Source: Micromonospora sp. LH3U1 (GTDB lineage Bacteria; Actinomycetota; Actinomycetes; Mycobacteriales; Micromonosporaceae). From it: a stretch of 64,000 bases of DNA. Under the pieces are notes generated by a model. That model did no database searches, was not told the origin of the DNA, and worked only from the letters and a program-made list of their open reading frames with translations. The first letter of the stretch is position 1. Each line of letters starts with the position of its first letter. The position numbers were made by a program, and so were the translations under genes. Below, one piece after another: positions 15,537 to 23,152 of the stretch. The stretch is from positions 5,207,501 through 5,271,500 of the forward strand of contig NZ_CP116936.1 in NCBI RefSeq assembly GCF_028475105.1, given 5' to 3'.

Positions 15537-17036
15537 TCAACCGACCGCCTCATCCCCGTACTCACCAAACCATCGGGCCAGGCGGCCCCGCCGACTGACC
15601 GCCCGCAGCCGCCGTTCCGCGGCGTCCCGCACCCCGGCTGTCGCCACGATCAGCAGACTGTCGCCGGTCTTCAGCCGGGTGTCCGGCGCGGGCACGAAAC
15701 CCACCCCGTCGCGCAGCACCAGGGTGACCGATGCGCCCAGCGGGAGCCGCAGTTCGTCGACGTGTACGCCCGCCAACCGCGAGCCCGGTGGCACCTCCAA
15801 CTGCAGCAGGTCCGCCCGCATCCGCTCCAGCGGCGCGGTCTCCACGTGGATCTCGGCGGCCTCGGCCGGCGCGGTCACCCGCAACCAGCGGGCGAACGGC
15901 CCCAGTGTCCCCGTCTGCACCAGCGTGAAGATCACCACCAGCACGAAGACCACATCGAAGAGGCGCTCCGCTCCGGGCACCCGCTCGGAGAGCGGAATGG
16001 TGGCCAGCACGATCGGCACCGCCCCGCGCAGCCCAGCCCAGGACAGGAACGCCTGTTCTCGGAGGCCGACCCGGAACGGCAGCGCCGACACGGCCACCGA
16101 CAGCGGCCGGGCCAGCAGCACCAGAGCCAGCCCCGCGACCACCGCAGGCAGCACCGCCGCGTCCAACCGGCCCGGCGAGACCAGCAACCCGAGCAGCACG
16201 AACAGCCCGATCTGAGCGAGCCACGCCAGCCCGTCCGCGAAGCCGAGGATCGCCTGCCGGTGCGACAACCGGGCATTGCCGAGCAGCACCCCGGCCACGT
16301 AGACGGCGAGGAACCCCGAGGCGTGCAGCACCGCCCCCGCGGCGTACGCCAACACGGTGATGCCCACCGCGGCGATCGGGTAGAGCCCGGCCGAGGGCAG
16401 CGCGGCCCGGCGCAGCGCCCAGGTGCCGGCAACGCCCGCCCCCACGCCCACCGCCGCACCGACGCCCAGTTCGTAGCAGAGCAGCGCGACCTCGTACCAC
16501 CATGGGTGCGACCAGCCGTGATGGGACAGCAGCACCACCAGCAGCACCACCGGGGCGTCGTTCATGCCCGACTCGGCCTCCAACGTCGCCACCAGCCGGG
16601 GCGGCAGCCGCAGCCGGCGCAGGGTGGCGAAGACGGCCGCCGCGTCGGTGGACGAGAGCACCGCGCCATAGAGCAGTCCCAACCGCCAGTCCAGCCCCAG
16701 CAACAGGTGCACGGCGACGCCGACCACCAGAATGCTGACGACCACCCCGACCGTGGAGAGCGCGGAGGCCAGCCCGAGCACCGGGCGCAGCGTGGTCCAC
16801 CGGGCGGTGAGGCCGCCCTCCGCGATGATCACGATCAGCGCGCAGAAGCCGAGGGTCCGGGTCAGCTCGACGTCGTCGAAGCGGATGCCCAGCCCGCCCT
16901 CGCCGATCGCCACACCCAGCGCCAGATAGACCAGAAGGCTGGGCACGCCGAGCCGGGAGGAGAGTCGCACCGCACCGACCGCCACGAGCAGCACAGCCGC
17001 GCCCAACAGCAGCGCGATATCCAACCCGGGCGTCAC
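15537..17036 (-). CDS. CPA1-type potassium/proton antiporter with TrkA-C domain
   Basis: The 499-residue protein has about 12 membrane helices (residues 1-400) typical of the Na+/H+ exchanger fold, with FDDVELTRTLGFCALIVIIAEGGL and VLSSTDAAAVFATLR, the latter carrying the acidic pair region of the family. A C-terminal cytoplasmic RCK_C/TrkA-C domain follows (about 400-480: GSRLAGVHVDELRLPLGASVTLVLRDG). This architecture fits NhaP2-like K+/H+ antiporters. The GTG start has AGGAAG 4-5 nt upstream. It follows the DUF167 gene by 22 nt, so they are probably one transcript. Ion specificity is inferred. Confidence 0.88.
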   Translation of the reverse strand: MTPGLDIALLLGAAVLLVAVGAVRLSSRLGVPSLLVYLALGVAIGEGGLGIRFDDVELTRTLGFCALIVIIAEGGLTARWTTLRPVLGLASALSTVGVVVSILVVGVAVHLLLGLDWRLGLLYGAVLSSTDAAAVFATLRRLRLPPRLVATLEAESGMNDAPVVLLVVLLSHHGWSHPWWYEVALLCYELGVGAAVGVGAGVAGTWALRRAALPSAGLYPIAAVGITVLAYAAGAVLHASGFLAVYVAGVLLGNARLSHRQAILGFADGLAWLAQIGLFVLLGLLVSPGRLDAAVLPAVVAGLALVLLARPLSVAVSALPFRVGLREQAFLSWAGLRGAVPIVLATIPLSERVPGAERLFDVVFVLVVIFTLVQTGTLGPFARWLRVTAPAEAAEIHVETAPLERMRADLLQLEVPPGSRLAGVHVDELRLPLGASVTLVLRDGVGFVPAPDTRLKTGDSLLIVATAGVRDAAERRLRAVSRRGRLARWFGEYGDEAVG

Positions 17037-17058
17037 GGCTTCCTGGCCTGGGCTTTCC

Positions 17059-17364
17059 TCACTCGGCGGATCCGTCGCGCAGTCGGCGCAGCACCCCGGA
17101 CAGCTCCGGGCCGGGCCGATCGACGAGGAAGAGCTTGTCCCGACTCGCCGCGCCGGCGCGCAGTGACACCGCGGCCGGTCGGACCCCCAGGGCCCCGGCC
17201 AATGCCCGGCGAGCCGCCTCGGTCGCCCGGCCGTCGACGGCCGGGTCGTGCACCGCGATCACGAGGGCGGGCCCGTGCGGACCATCGAAGCGGCCGCCCA
17301 CCCGGTCCCGGGAGGCACCAGGCTTCACTCGTACCGCCACGGTGAGCGTGTCCTGCGCGGGCAC
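17059..17364 (-). CDS. DUF167 (YggU) family protein
   Basis: The 101-residue product shows the DUF167 pattern VAVRVKPGASRDRVGGRFDG near 8-27, ALVIAVHDPAVDGRATEAARRALAGALGV, and SRDKLFLVDRP. The structure of family members is known but no function is. The frame is open to 17700, but the GTG at 17364 is preferred because the family begins here and the upstream part overlaps the preceding membrane protein gene. YggU-type genes are often near yggS/yggT in division clusters, as here. Confidence 0.85.
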   Translation of the reverse strand: MPAQDTLTVAVRVKPGASRDRVGGRFDGPHGPALVIAVHDPAVDGRATEAARRALAGALGVRPAAVSLRAGAASRDKLFLVDRPGPELSGVLRRLRDGSAE

Positions 17365-17374
17365 CGGCGCCGCT

Positions 17375-18073
17375 TCAGATCGGCCGGGCGTCGGCGAGCA
17401 GAGCGGTGGCTGGCGCGCAGTGCGCGCACGGAGTGAAACCGAGCTCCACGGCCTCGGCGACCGGCAGTGTCTCGGGTACCTGACCAACGAGGTGCGGGCA
17501 ACTGTCGAGGTGGTAGCGGGGGCGACCGTCCACCACCTGGACCGGATCGGGAAGTCGAGCCACCCGGGCCGCCTCGGCGGGGGTGACCGGCTGCTCGGCC
17601 GGCTCGTCGACTGCCGGGGCGTCACGGCGGAAGGCGTCGTCGGTCGACGCCGCGAACGGCGACGCCGGGCTGACGGGTCTGGCACGAGCGGACGCGTCAT
17701 CGGCCGGAGTCACGAACGGCGCCCCCTGGTCAACCGGCGGCGCGGGTGGTTGCCGCCACCCGGTGCCGCCGGTACCAACCGTCGTGGGCATGTGCTGGAC
17801 CGGCACCTCCGGCTCGACCAGCGGTGGCCCGTACGCGACATCCGGCGTGGCCTGGCTGGCCGTGCGGGGTGCGTCGGGGTGCCGCCGGCCGGTCCGGCCG
17901 GGATCCGCCGTAGCGCGGTTGGCGGCTGCCTGGCGGGCGCCCACCACCAACGCCACGGCGGCCAGCAGACTGGCCGCGATGGAGATGATCAACATAAAGC
18001 TGGAACCACCGGCCAGACCGAGCACCAGCAGTACCACCGCGACGAGGATGAGCAGGAGACTTGCGACTATCAC
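17375..18073 (-). CDS. membrane protein with C-terminal Cys/His motif, division-cluster associated
   Basis: The 232-residue product has two N-terminal membrane helices (about 3-20 and 26-45), a long polar disordered middle (50-175), and a compact end with YHLDSCPHLVGQ ... GFTPCAHCAPA. That CxH-CxxC arrangement looks like a small metal-binding site. The last part resembles motifs found in several actinobacterial proteins encoded near divIVA, with no known function. ATG at 18073 and stop at 17375 place it 80 nt after divIVA and 10 nt before the DUF167 gene, in the same direction. Confidence 0.75.
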   Translation of the reverse strand: MIVASLLLILVAVVLLVLGLAGGSSFMLIISIAASLLAAVALVVGARQAAANRATADPGRTGRRHPDAPRTASQATPDVAYGPPLVEPEVPVQHMPTTVGTGGTGWRQPPAPPVDQGAPFVTPADDASARARPVSPASPFAASTDDAFRRDAPAVDEPAEQPVTPAEAARVARLPDPVQVVDGRPRYHLDSCPHLVGQVPETLPVAEAVELGFTPCAHCAPATALLADARPI

Positions 18074-18153
18074 GGCTCACCCCCGCCGCGTCGTACCGTC
18101 CAGACAAGGCCGGCGACCGTCACCATTGGCGGACAGCGATCGCCGGCCGGTGC

Positions 18154-18963
18154 TCAGCGTCCGGCTTCGAGGGCGCCGGAGCGCCCGCCGCCGCCGTAGG
18201 ACCCGGCGAGACCCGCAGCAGCGAGCCCGTTGCCGCCAGCGACCCGACCTGCCTCGGAACGGGTCATCTCGGCCTCGAGGCCCTGGCCGCGACCGTCGAG
18301 GTCACGCAGCTGGCTCTCCAGGTATGCCTTGAGCCGGGTGCGGTACTCGCGCTCGAACTGCTTGAGCTCCTCGATGTGCTTCTGCAGCGCCGTGCGCTTG
18401 GCGTCCAGGCCGCCCATGGCCTCCTGGTGCCGCTGGCGTGCGTCCCGCTCGAGGGCGTCAGCCTTCGCGCGCGCCTCCCGGGTCACCTCCTCGGCCTTGC
18501 CACGGGCCTCGGACAGCAGCTGGTCGGCCTCGCGACGAGCGTCGGACACGTGGTCGTCGGCGGTGCGCTGGGCCATCATCAGCACGCGCAGGGCCTGCTG
18601 CTCACCGTCACCGGTGACGCCGCCGGCCGGGCCGCCGGTCGCGCGGACCTGCTCCAGCTCGGACTGCATCGCGCGGGCCGCCTGCTCGGCTGCCGACTTG
18701 TCGCGCTGCACCCGGTCCAGTTGGGCCTTGACGTCGTTGAGCTCCGCCGCAAGTCGGGCGTCGCCGCCGGGGCCTGCGGGGGCACCGCCACGGCCGCCGC
18801 GCTCCACCTGGGCGCGCAGCTCGTTGTTTTCCTCGATGAGACGGGCGAGCTCGCGCTCGACCTCGTCCAGGAAGGCGTCGACCTCCTCCTCGTCATACCC
18901 CCGTTTGCCGATCGGCGGCTTTTTGAAGGCGACGTTGTGGACGTCGGCCGGGGTCAGCGGCAT
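18154..18963 (-). CDS. divIVA: DivIVA / Wag31 polar growth scaffold
   Basis: The 269-residue protein begins with MPLTPADVHNVAFKKPPIGKRGYDEEEVDAFLDEVE, the membrane-curvature-sensing DivIVA N-terminal domain. After a Gly-rich linker (75-88) comes a long coiled coil (about 90-235). The end is Gly/Ala-rich. In actinobacteria DivIVA marks hyphal tips and recruits wall synthesis. ATG at 18963 is chosen since GAGGAG lies 7 nt upstream and the conserved N-terminus starts there. It is downstream of sepF and yggT, the conserved order. Confidence 0.95.
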   Translation of the reverse strand: MPLTPADVHNVAFKKPPIGKRGYDEEEVDAFLDEVERELARLIEENNELRAQVERGGRGGAPAGPGGDARLAAELNDVKAQLDRVQRDKSAAEQAARAMQSELEQVRATGGPAGGVTGDGEQQALRVLMMAQRTADDHVSDARREADQLLSEARGKAEEVTREARAKADALERDARQRHQEAMGGLDAKRTALQKHIEELKQFEREYRTRLKAYLESQLRDLDGRGQGLEAEMTRSEAGRVAGGNGLAAAGLAGSYGGGGRSGALEAGR

Positions 18964-19007
18964 CGAAACTCCTCGGGTCAGTTGCGGCCGCGAAAGCGCG
19001 TCGGTCA

Positions 19008-19313
19008 TCAGGCAGATGCCCTGATCGACGGCCCTAACACGAACTCCATCAGCACGAACAGGATAACCAGGAGCACAAGGGAGGCCAGGTCGATGCTCAC
19101 GGTACCAATTCGCAGCGGAGGGATCACACGCCTCAACGCGTTGAGAGGGGGATCAGTGACGCTCCACACGGATTCCAATCCTGCCGATGCGCCACGCCCC
19201 GGTTGCCAGCGGCGGCCGTACTGCAGGACGGCGCTCAACACGAACCGGGACAGAAGAAGGAGCAGGAAGACATAAAGGATCAGGTACAGCACTTGCAGTA
19301 AGATCGACAACAC
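19008..19313 (-). CDS. YggT / YlmG family membrane protein
   Basis: The 101-residue protein has two membrane helices (about 3-27 and 73-93) joined by the conserved loop SVTDPPLNALRRVIPPLRIGTVSIDLASL. YlmG/YggT proteins are encoded beside sepF in many Gram-positive bacteria and cyanobacteria and are implicated in division or envelope organisation; the mechanism is unknown. The GTG at 19313 lies 30 nt after sepF and the gene ends 44 nt before the divIVA start. Confidence 0.9.
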   Translation of the reverse strand: MLSILLQVLYLILYVFLLLLLSRFVLSAVLQYGRRWQPGRGASAGLESVWSVTDPPLNALRRVIPPLRIGTVSIDLASLVLLVILFVLMEFVLGPSIRASA

Positions 19314-19343
19314 GGTCAGCGACGTCCCTCGGGTCGGGCGGGG

Positions 19344-20036
19344 TCAACTCAGACTGAAAAAACCGCCCTCAGCGATCTTGGCCTTGTCCTCAGCGGTGAC
19401 CTGGACATTAGCCGGTGAGAGCAGGAACACCCGATTGGTCACGCGCTCGATCGTACCGCGCAGGCCGAACGCCAGACCGGCGGCGAAGTCCACCAGACGG
19501 CGGGCATCGGCCTCATCCATCTCGGTGAGATTGATGATCACTGGAACACCGTCGCGGAAGTGCTCACCGATCGTGCGCGCCTCCCGGTAGGTGGTCGGGT
19601 GCAGGGTCGTGATCTGGTAGCGCTGCTCCTCCTCGGGCAGCGCCCGCTCCCGCGACGTGACCTGCGGCGCGAGGGCCAGATTGTCCCGGGTGTGGTAGGT
19701 CAGCGCGCCGGAGGTCTCGCCCGCCGACGACCGGGTGATCGATCGGACGCTGGCCCGCTCGACCCGCTCCGGACGCTCGACGTCACCACGCTCGGACTCG
19801 CTCAACCGCCCGCTCGCACGCTCGGAGAGTCGACCCCGCTCACTGGCACGCGGCCGGGGAGCCGGCGGCTCCTCGGTGTCGTCCTCATCCTCGTCGGCGA
19901 ACTCCTCGGCGTACCGGCTCTGCCGGTAACGCGAGTCGCGGTAGCCACCCTTGTCGTAGCCACCGTCGTCGTAGGCCCGCTCGTCGTCTTCTTCGACCAG
20001 ACCGAGCCAGACCCCCGCCTTGCGCAGTGCACCCAT
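19344..20036 (-). CDS. sepF: Cell division protein SepF
   Basis: The 230-residue protein has the amphipathic N-terminal membrane anchor MGALRKAGVWLGLVEED, an acidic and Arg/Ser-rich linker (20-130) and the C-terminal SepF domain (ITTLHPTTYREARTIGEHFRDGVPVIINLTEMDEADARRLVDFAAGL, then GTIERVTNRVFLLSP). SepF anchors FtsZ to the membrane; actinobacteria lack FtsA and depend on it. ATG at 20036 with GGAAGG 8 nt upstream is chosen over upstream starts because the anchor helix must be N-terminal. About 190 nt upstream are non-coding and AT-richer near 20186-20215, possibly a promoter. Confidence 0.95.
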   Translation of the reverse strand: MGALRKAGVWLGLVEEDDERAYDDGGYDKGGYRDSRYRQSRYAEEFADEDEDDTEEPPAPRPRASERGRLSERASGRLSESERGDVERPERVERASVRSITRSSAGETSGALTYHTRDNLALAPQVTSRERALPEEEQRYQITTLHPTTYREARTIGEHFRDGVPVIINLTEMDEADARRLVDFAAGLAFGLRGTIERVTNRVFLLSPANVQVTAEDKAKIAEGGFFSLS

Positions 20037-20226
20037 CCCGCGCCCTTCCGTCCGCCGTGCGGCACGCGCCCCCGTGCCATGTCGCCCGTCGCGAGTGGAC
20101 AACCATGCCCATCGGACCGGGATGGCAATCCCCCGGCGCGCGATTCGCGTCGCACGCCACGACCCCCGACTAGGAGACGCCACCCCTGAAACAACACTGA
20201 TGTAATTTGCATGTCTCGCGGTCAGG

Positions 20227-20970
20227 CTACCGCAGCGTGGGACGCATTCCGAGCAACGCGCTACCGACGCGGACATGTGTCGCGCCGTATCGGATCGCGA
20301 TGTCGAAATCTCCGCTCATTCCCGCGGAGAGGTCAGTCGCTCCCGGATGGACTGCCCGAAACACGCCGGCAACCTCGGCGAGTCGGGCAAAGGCCCGGTC
20401 CGGCTCCCACCCCAGCGGCGCCACCGCCATGAGACCCACCAGACGCAGGCCTGGCGCTTCGGCGACCGCCTCGGCCACCGGTTCCAGCCCGGCACCCGGA
20501 TCGGCCGAACCGGGCAGCGCTCCGCCCCGGGCCGCGTCGCCGTCGATGCTCACCTGGATCATGGCGTCGAGCGGCACCTCCCGGTCGGCGGCCGCGGTGG
20601 CCAGCGCCCGGGCCAGCCGGACACTGTCGACGGACTGCACCACGTCGGCGTACCGGACCACCGAGCGGGCCTTGTTGCGCTGCAGCTGGCCGATGAAGTG
20701 CCAACGGGGACGTACCCCGGCCGCAGCCACCTCGGCGGCCTTACCGGCTGCCTCCTGGTCGCGGTTCTCCCCCATGTCGGTCACGCCGAGCCCGGCCAGC
20801 GCCACCACGTCGCTGGCCGGGTAGGTCTTCGTCACCGCGATCATCGTGACCTCGGCGCGGTCCCGGCCGGCCTCCGCGCAGGCGTCGGCGATCCGGGATC
20901 GGACCTGGGCCAGGCCGGCCTCGAGTTCGGCGTGCCGGTCCGGCCGCACCGTAGCTGAGCTGTCGGTCAT
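20227..20970 (-). CDS. YggS-type PLP homeostasis protein (PLPBP)
   Basis: The 247-residue PLP-binding barrel has the cofactor lysine in IAVTKTYPASDV near 44-55, GENRDQEAAGK, RWHFIGQLQRNKARSV, and DLSAGMSGDFDIAIRYGATHVRVGSALLG. Family members buffer PLP and have no proven catalytic activity. In actinobacteria the gene usually follows ftsZ and pgeF/ylmD; here it follows ftsZ after only 9 nt and no pgeF is present. sepF follows after 190 nt. Confidence 0.93.
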   Translation of the reverse strand: MTDSSATVRPDRHAELEAGLAQVRSRIADACAEAGRDRAEVTMIAVTKTYPASDVVALAGLGVTDMGENRDQEAAGKAAEVAAAGVRPRWHFIGQLQRNKARSVVRYADVVQSVDSVRLARALATAAADREVPLDAMIQVSIDGDAARGGALPGSADPGAGLEPVAEAVAEAPGLRLVGLMAVAPLGWEPDRAFARLAEVAGVFRAVHPGATDLSAGMSGDFDIAIRYGATHVRVGSALLGMRPTLR

Positions 20971-20979
20971 CGGCGGTGC

Positions 20980-22095
20980 TCAGGACCCGTTCTTGAGGAA
21001 GTCGGGAACGTCCACGTCGTCGAAGAGCACTCGGCGCGGCGACTGGGCCGGAGCCGGGTTGGTGGCCGGTGCCGGCACCGGGGTGCTCTGCGGCGCCGGC
21101 TGGTTGGTGTTGGTCTTGCGGGTCGGCTCGGCCGCCTTGTACGCGGGCGTGCCGCCGTCGAAGCCAGCCGCGATGACCGTCACCCGCACCTCGTCGCCGA
21201 GCGCGTCGTCGATGACCGCGCCGAAGATGATGTTGGCGTCCGGGTGAGCCGCGTCAGTGACCAGCTGGGCAGCGTCGTTGATCTCGAACAGGCCCAGGTC
21301 GGACCCGCCGGCGATGGAGAGCAGCACGCCGCGCGCGCCGTCCATGCTCTGCTCCAGCAGCGGGCTGGAGATGGCCGCCTCGGCCGCCTCGACCGCGCGA
21401 TTTTCCCCGCGGGCGCTGCCGATGCCCATCAACGCGCTGCCGGCGCCGCTCATCACGCTCTTGACGTCGGCGAAGTCCAGGTTGATCAGACCCGGGGTGG
21501 TGATCAGGTCGGTGATGCCCTGCACACCCGAGAGCAGCACCTGGTCGGCCGTGCGGAACGCGTCCATCATGCTGATGTTGCGGTCACCCAGGGCCAGCAG
21601 CCGGTCGTTCGGGATGACGATCAGGGTGTCGCACTGGTTGCGGAGTTCGTCTATTCCCGTCTCGGCCTGCACCTGGCGGCGCTTGCCCTCGAAGGAGAAC
21701 GGACGGGTCACCACGCCGATGGTGAGCGCGCCGAGCTTGCGGGCGATGTTCGCCACGACGGGCGCGCCGCCGGTGCCGGTGCCGCCGCCCTCACCGCAGG
21801 TCACGAAGACCATGTCGGCGCCCTTGAGCACCTCCTCGATCTCGTCGCGGTGGTCCTCGGCGGCGTTCTTGCCGACGTCCGGGTTGGCGCCGGCACCCAG
21901 GCCGCGGGTCAGCTCCCGCCCGACGTCGAGCTTGACGTCGGCGTCACTCATCAGCAGCGCCTGCGCATCGGTGTTGATCGCGATGAACTCGACGCCCTTG
22001 AGCCCAACCTCGATCATCCGGTTGACGGCGTTGACGCCGCCGCCCCCGATGCCGACGACCTTGATGACCGCCAGGTAGTTGTGCGGAGGTGTCAT
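20980..22095 (-). CDS. ftsZ: Cell division GTPase FtsZ
   Basis: The 371-residue tubulin homologue has the N-terminal VVGIGGGGVNAVNRM, the tubulin signature GGGTGTG at 103-109, NTDAQAL near 41, and the T7 loop NLDFAD at 205-210 that completes the GTPase site. A 40-residue Pro/Thr-rich linker precedes the C-terminal peptide DDVDVPDFLKNG, the docking site for SepF. ATG at 22095 has AAGGACCGGAG upstream. The gene is preceded by a 245-nt non-coding region with a strong promoter. Confidence 0.98.
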   Translation of the reverse strand: MTPPHNYLAVIKVVGIGGGGVNAVNRMIEVGLKGVEFIAINTDAQALLMSDADVKLDVGRELTRGLGAGANPDVGKNAAEDHRDEIEEVLKGADMVFVTCGEGGGTGTGGAPVVANIARKLGALTIGVVTRPFSFEGKRRQVQAETGIDELRNQCDTLIVIPNDRLLALGDRNISMMDAFRTADQVLLSGVQGITDLITTPGLINLDFADVKSVMSGAGSALMGIGSARGENRAVEAAEAAISSPLLEQSMDGARGVLLSIAGGSDLGLFEINDAAQLVTDAAHPDANIIFGAVIDDALGDEVRVTVIAAGFDGGTPAYKAAEPTRKTNTNQPAPQSTPVPAPATNPAPAQSPRRVLFDDVDVPDFLKNGS

Positions 22096-22201
22096 CTCCG
22101 GTCCTTTCCTTCGAGATTGGCTTCGGCCGACCGGGTACGGCGTGGCCAGACCAGCGGCCGACGACAGCTGTCACCAGCGAGGATCAGAGGTGAACCTTAA
22201 C

Positions 22202-22230
22202 CCTCTACTAGAGGCTTACAGTTATGTCAA
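22202..22230 (-). promoter_or_regulatory. ftsZ promoter with palindrome over the -10
   Basis: Minus strand: TTGACA (22225-22230), 17-nt spacer, TAGAGG (22202-22207). This is the best -35/-10 pair in the window. The -10 is half of a perfect 13-bp palindrome CCTCTAGTAGAGG (22202-22214), which could be an operator. The 5' leader would be about 100 nt. The rest of 22096-22340 shows no gene. Confidence 0.7.
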
Positions 22231-22340
22231 CCACTGATCCTCTTCGGGGCAACGTAAGCGCCACCGCCCGATGAGCCAAGGACCCGAGCGGCGTGTCGCC
22301 GCGCGGAGCGTGACGGGTCACCTCCGCGCACGCTCCCAGG

Positions 22341-23030
22341 TCACCGAAAGGTCACCACGTCCGGCGCGCTCACGTCGATCCGGTCGGTGTCCTGATCGAG
22401 CAGCGCGGTGGCCACCCGGGCCTTGTCCGTACCCCGGGTCGCGTCGCCCCAGACCACCGTCCGATCGCCCCGCAACCGCAGGCTGATCCGGGCCAACCCC
22501 TCCACGCTCACGTCCACCAGCTCCGCGCGCAGCTGCGGGGTCAGCGCGACGAGCACCTCCAGCGCGGCCTTGGTGCCCGGGTCGTCGGCGGCCGGGTGGG
22601 CCACCGTCACCTGCGGCAGCTCGGCGGGGCGTCGGTCCACCGTCCGGAACGCCACCCCGCTCCGGTCGATCACGGCGAACACCTCGCCCTGCGGCACCAC
22701 CGCCACCGGGGACCGCTCGGTCACCCGCACCACCAACGTGCCAGGCCAGTCCCGGGACACCGTGGCCCGCTCCACCGGGGGCAGCGCGCCAACCCGGCGG
22801 GCGGCGGCGGCCAGGTCCACCCGGGCCAGCGGCACCCCGTCCGGCACTCCGACCGCGTCGTGCACCTGGACCTGGGTGACCAGGTCGGCGCCCTCCACCC
22901 GGACCTCCCGGACACCGAACAGCCCGGTGCCGAGCACCGCCCAGGCGACCAGGCCACCCAGCGCGAACACCCCGGCAGCCACCGCCCACGGCAGCGCCGC
23001 ACGCATGCGACGCTGCCGGGCACGGGCCAT
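22341..23030 (-). CDS. ftsQ: Cell division protein FtsQ
   Basis: The 229-residue bitopic protein has a basic start (MARARQRRMR), one membrane helix (about 12-35), then the POTRA domain (VREVRVEGADLVTQVQVHDAV, about 40-105) and the FtsQ beta domain (ATVSRDWPGTLVVRVTERSPVAVVPQ). It scaffolds the FtsB/L complex. The start is uncertain. An ATG at 23156 overlaps the murC stop (ATGA) and would be the natural coupled start, and conserved-looking residues (GRRWQLV, DAVPP, STRRFM) are spread over different frames between 23030 and 23156. This hints at indels in the N-terminal extension. The core is intact. Confidence 0.92.
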   Translation of the reverse strand: MARARQRRMRAALPWAVAAGVFALGGLVAWAVLGTGLFGVREVRVEGADLVTQVQVHDAVGVPDGVPLARVDLAAAARRVGALPPVERATVSRDWPGTLVVRVTERSPVAVVPQGEVFAVIDRSGVAFRTVDRRPAELPQVTVAHPAADDPGTKAALEVLVALTPQLRAELVDVSVEGLARISLRLRGDRTVVWGDATRGTDKARVATALLDQDTDRIDVSAPDVVTFR

Positions 23031-23152
23031 GAACCGGCGGGTCGAGGGGGCACCGCGTCACGGCCCGCCCGGACCAGCTGCCAACGCCGGGCCGGACCGC
23101 GGCGCGGGCGCCGCCGTCGGCGGCGCTGGTCCGCCCCGGGCCGGGCCGGGAC

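Noticed and set aside
19344..20276. Longer SepF starting at 20276
   Set aside because: The SepF membrane anchor must be N-terminal, and ATG 20036 has a good ribosome binding site; the upstream part reads as non-coding.
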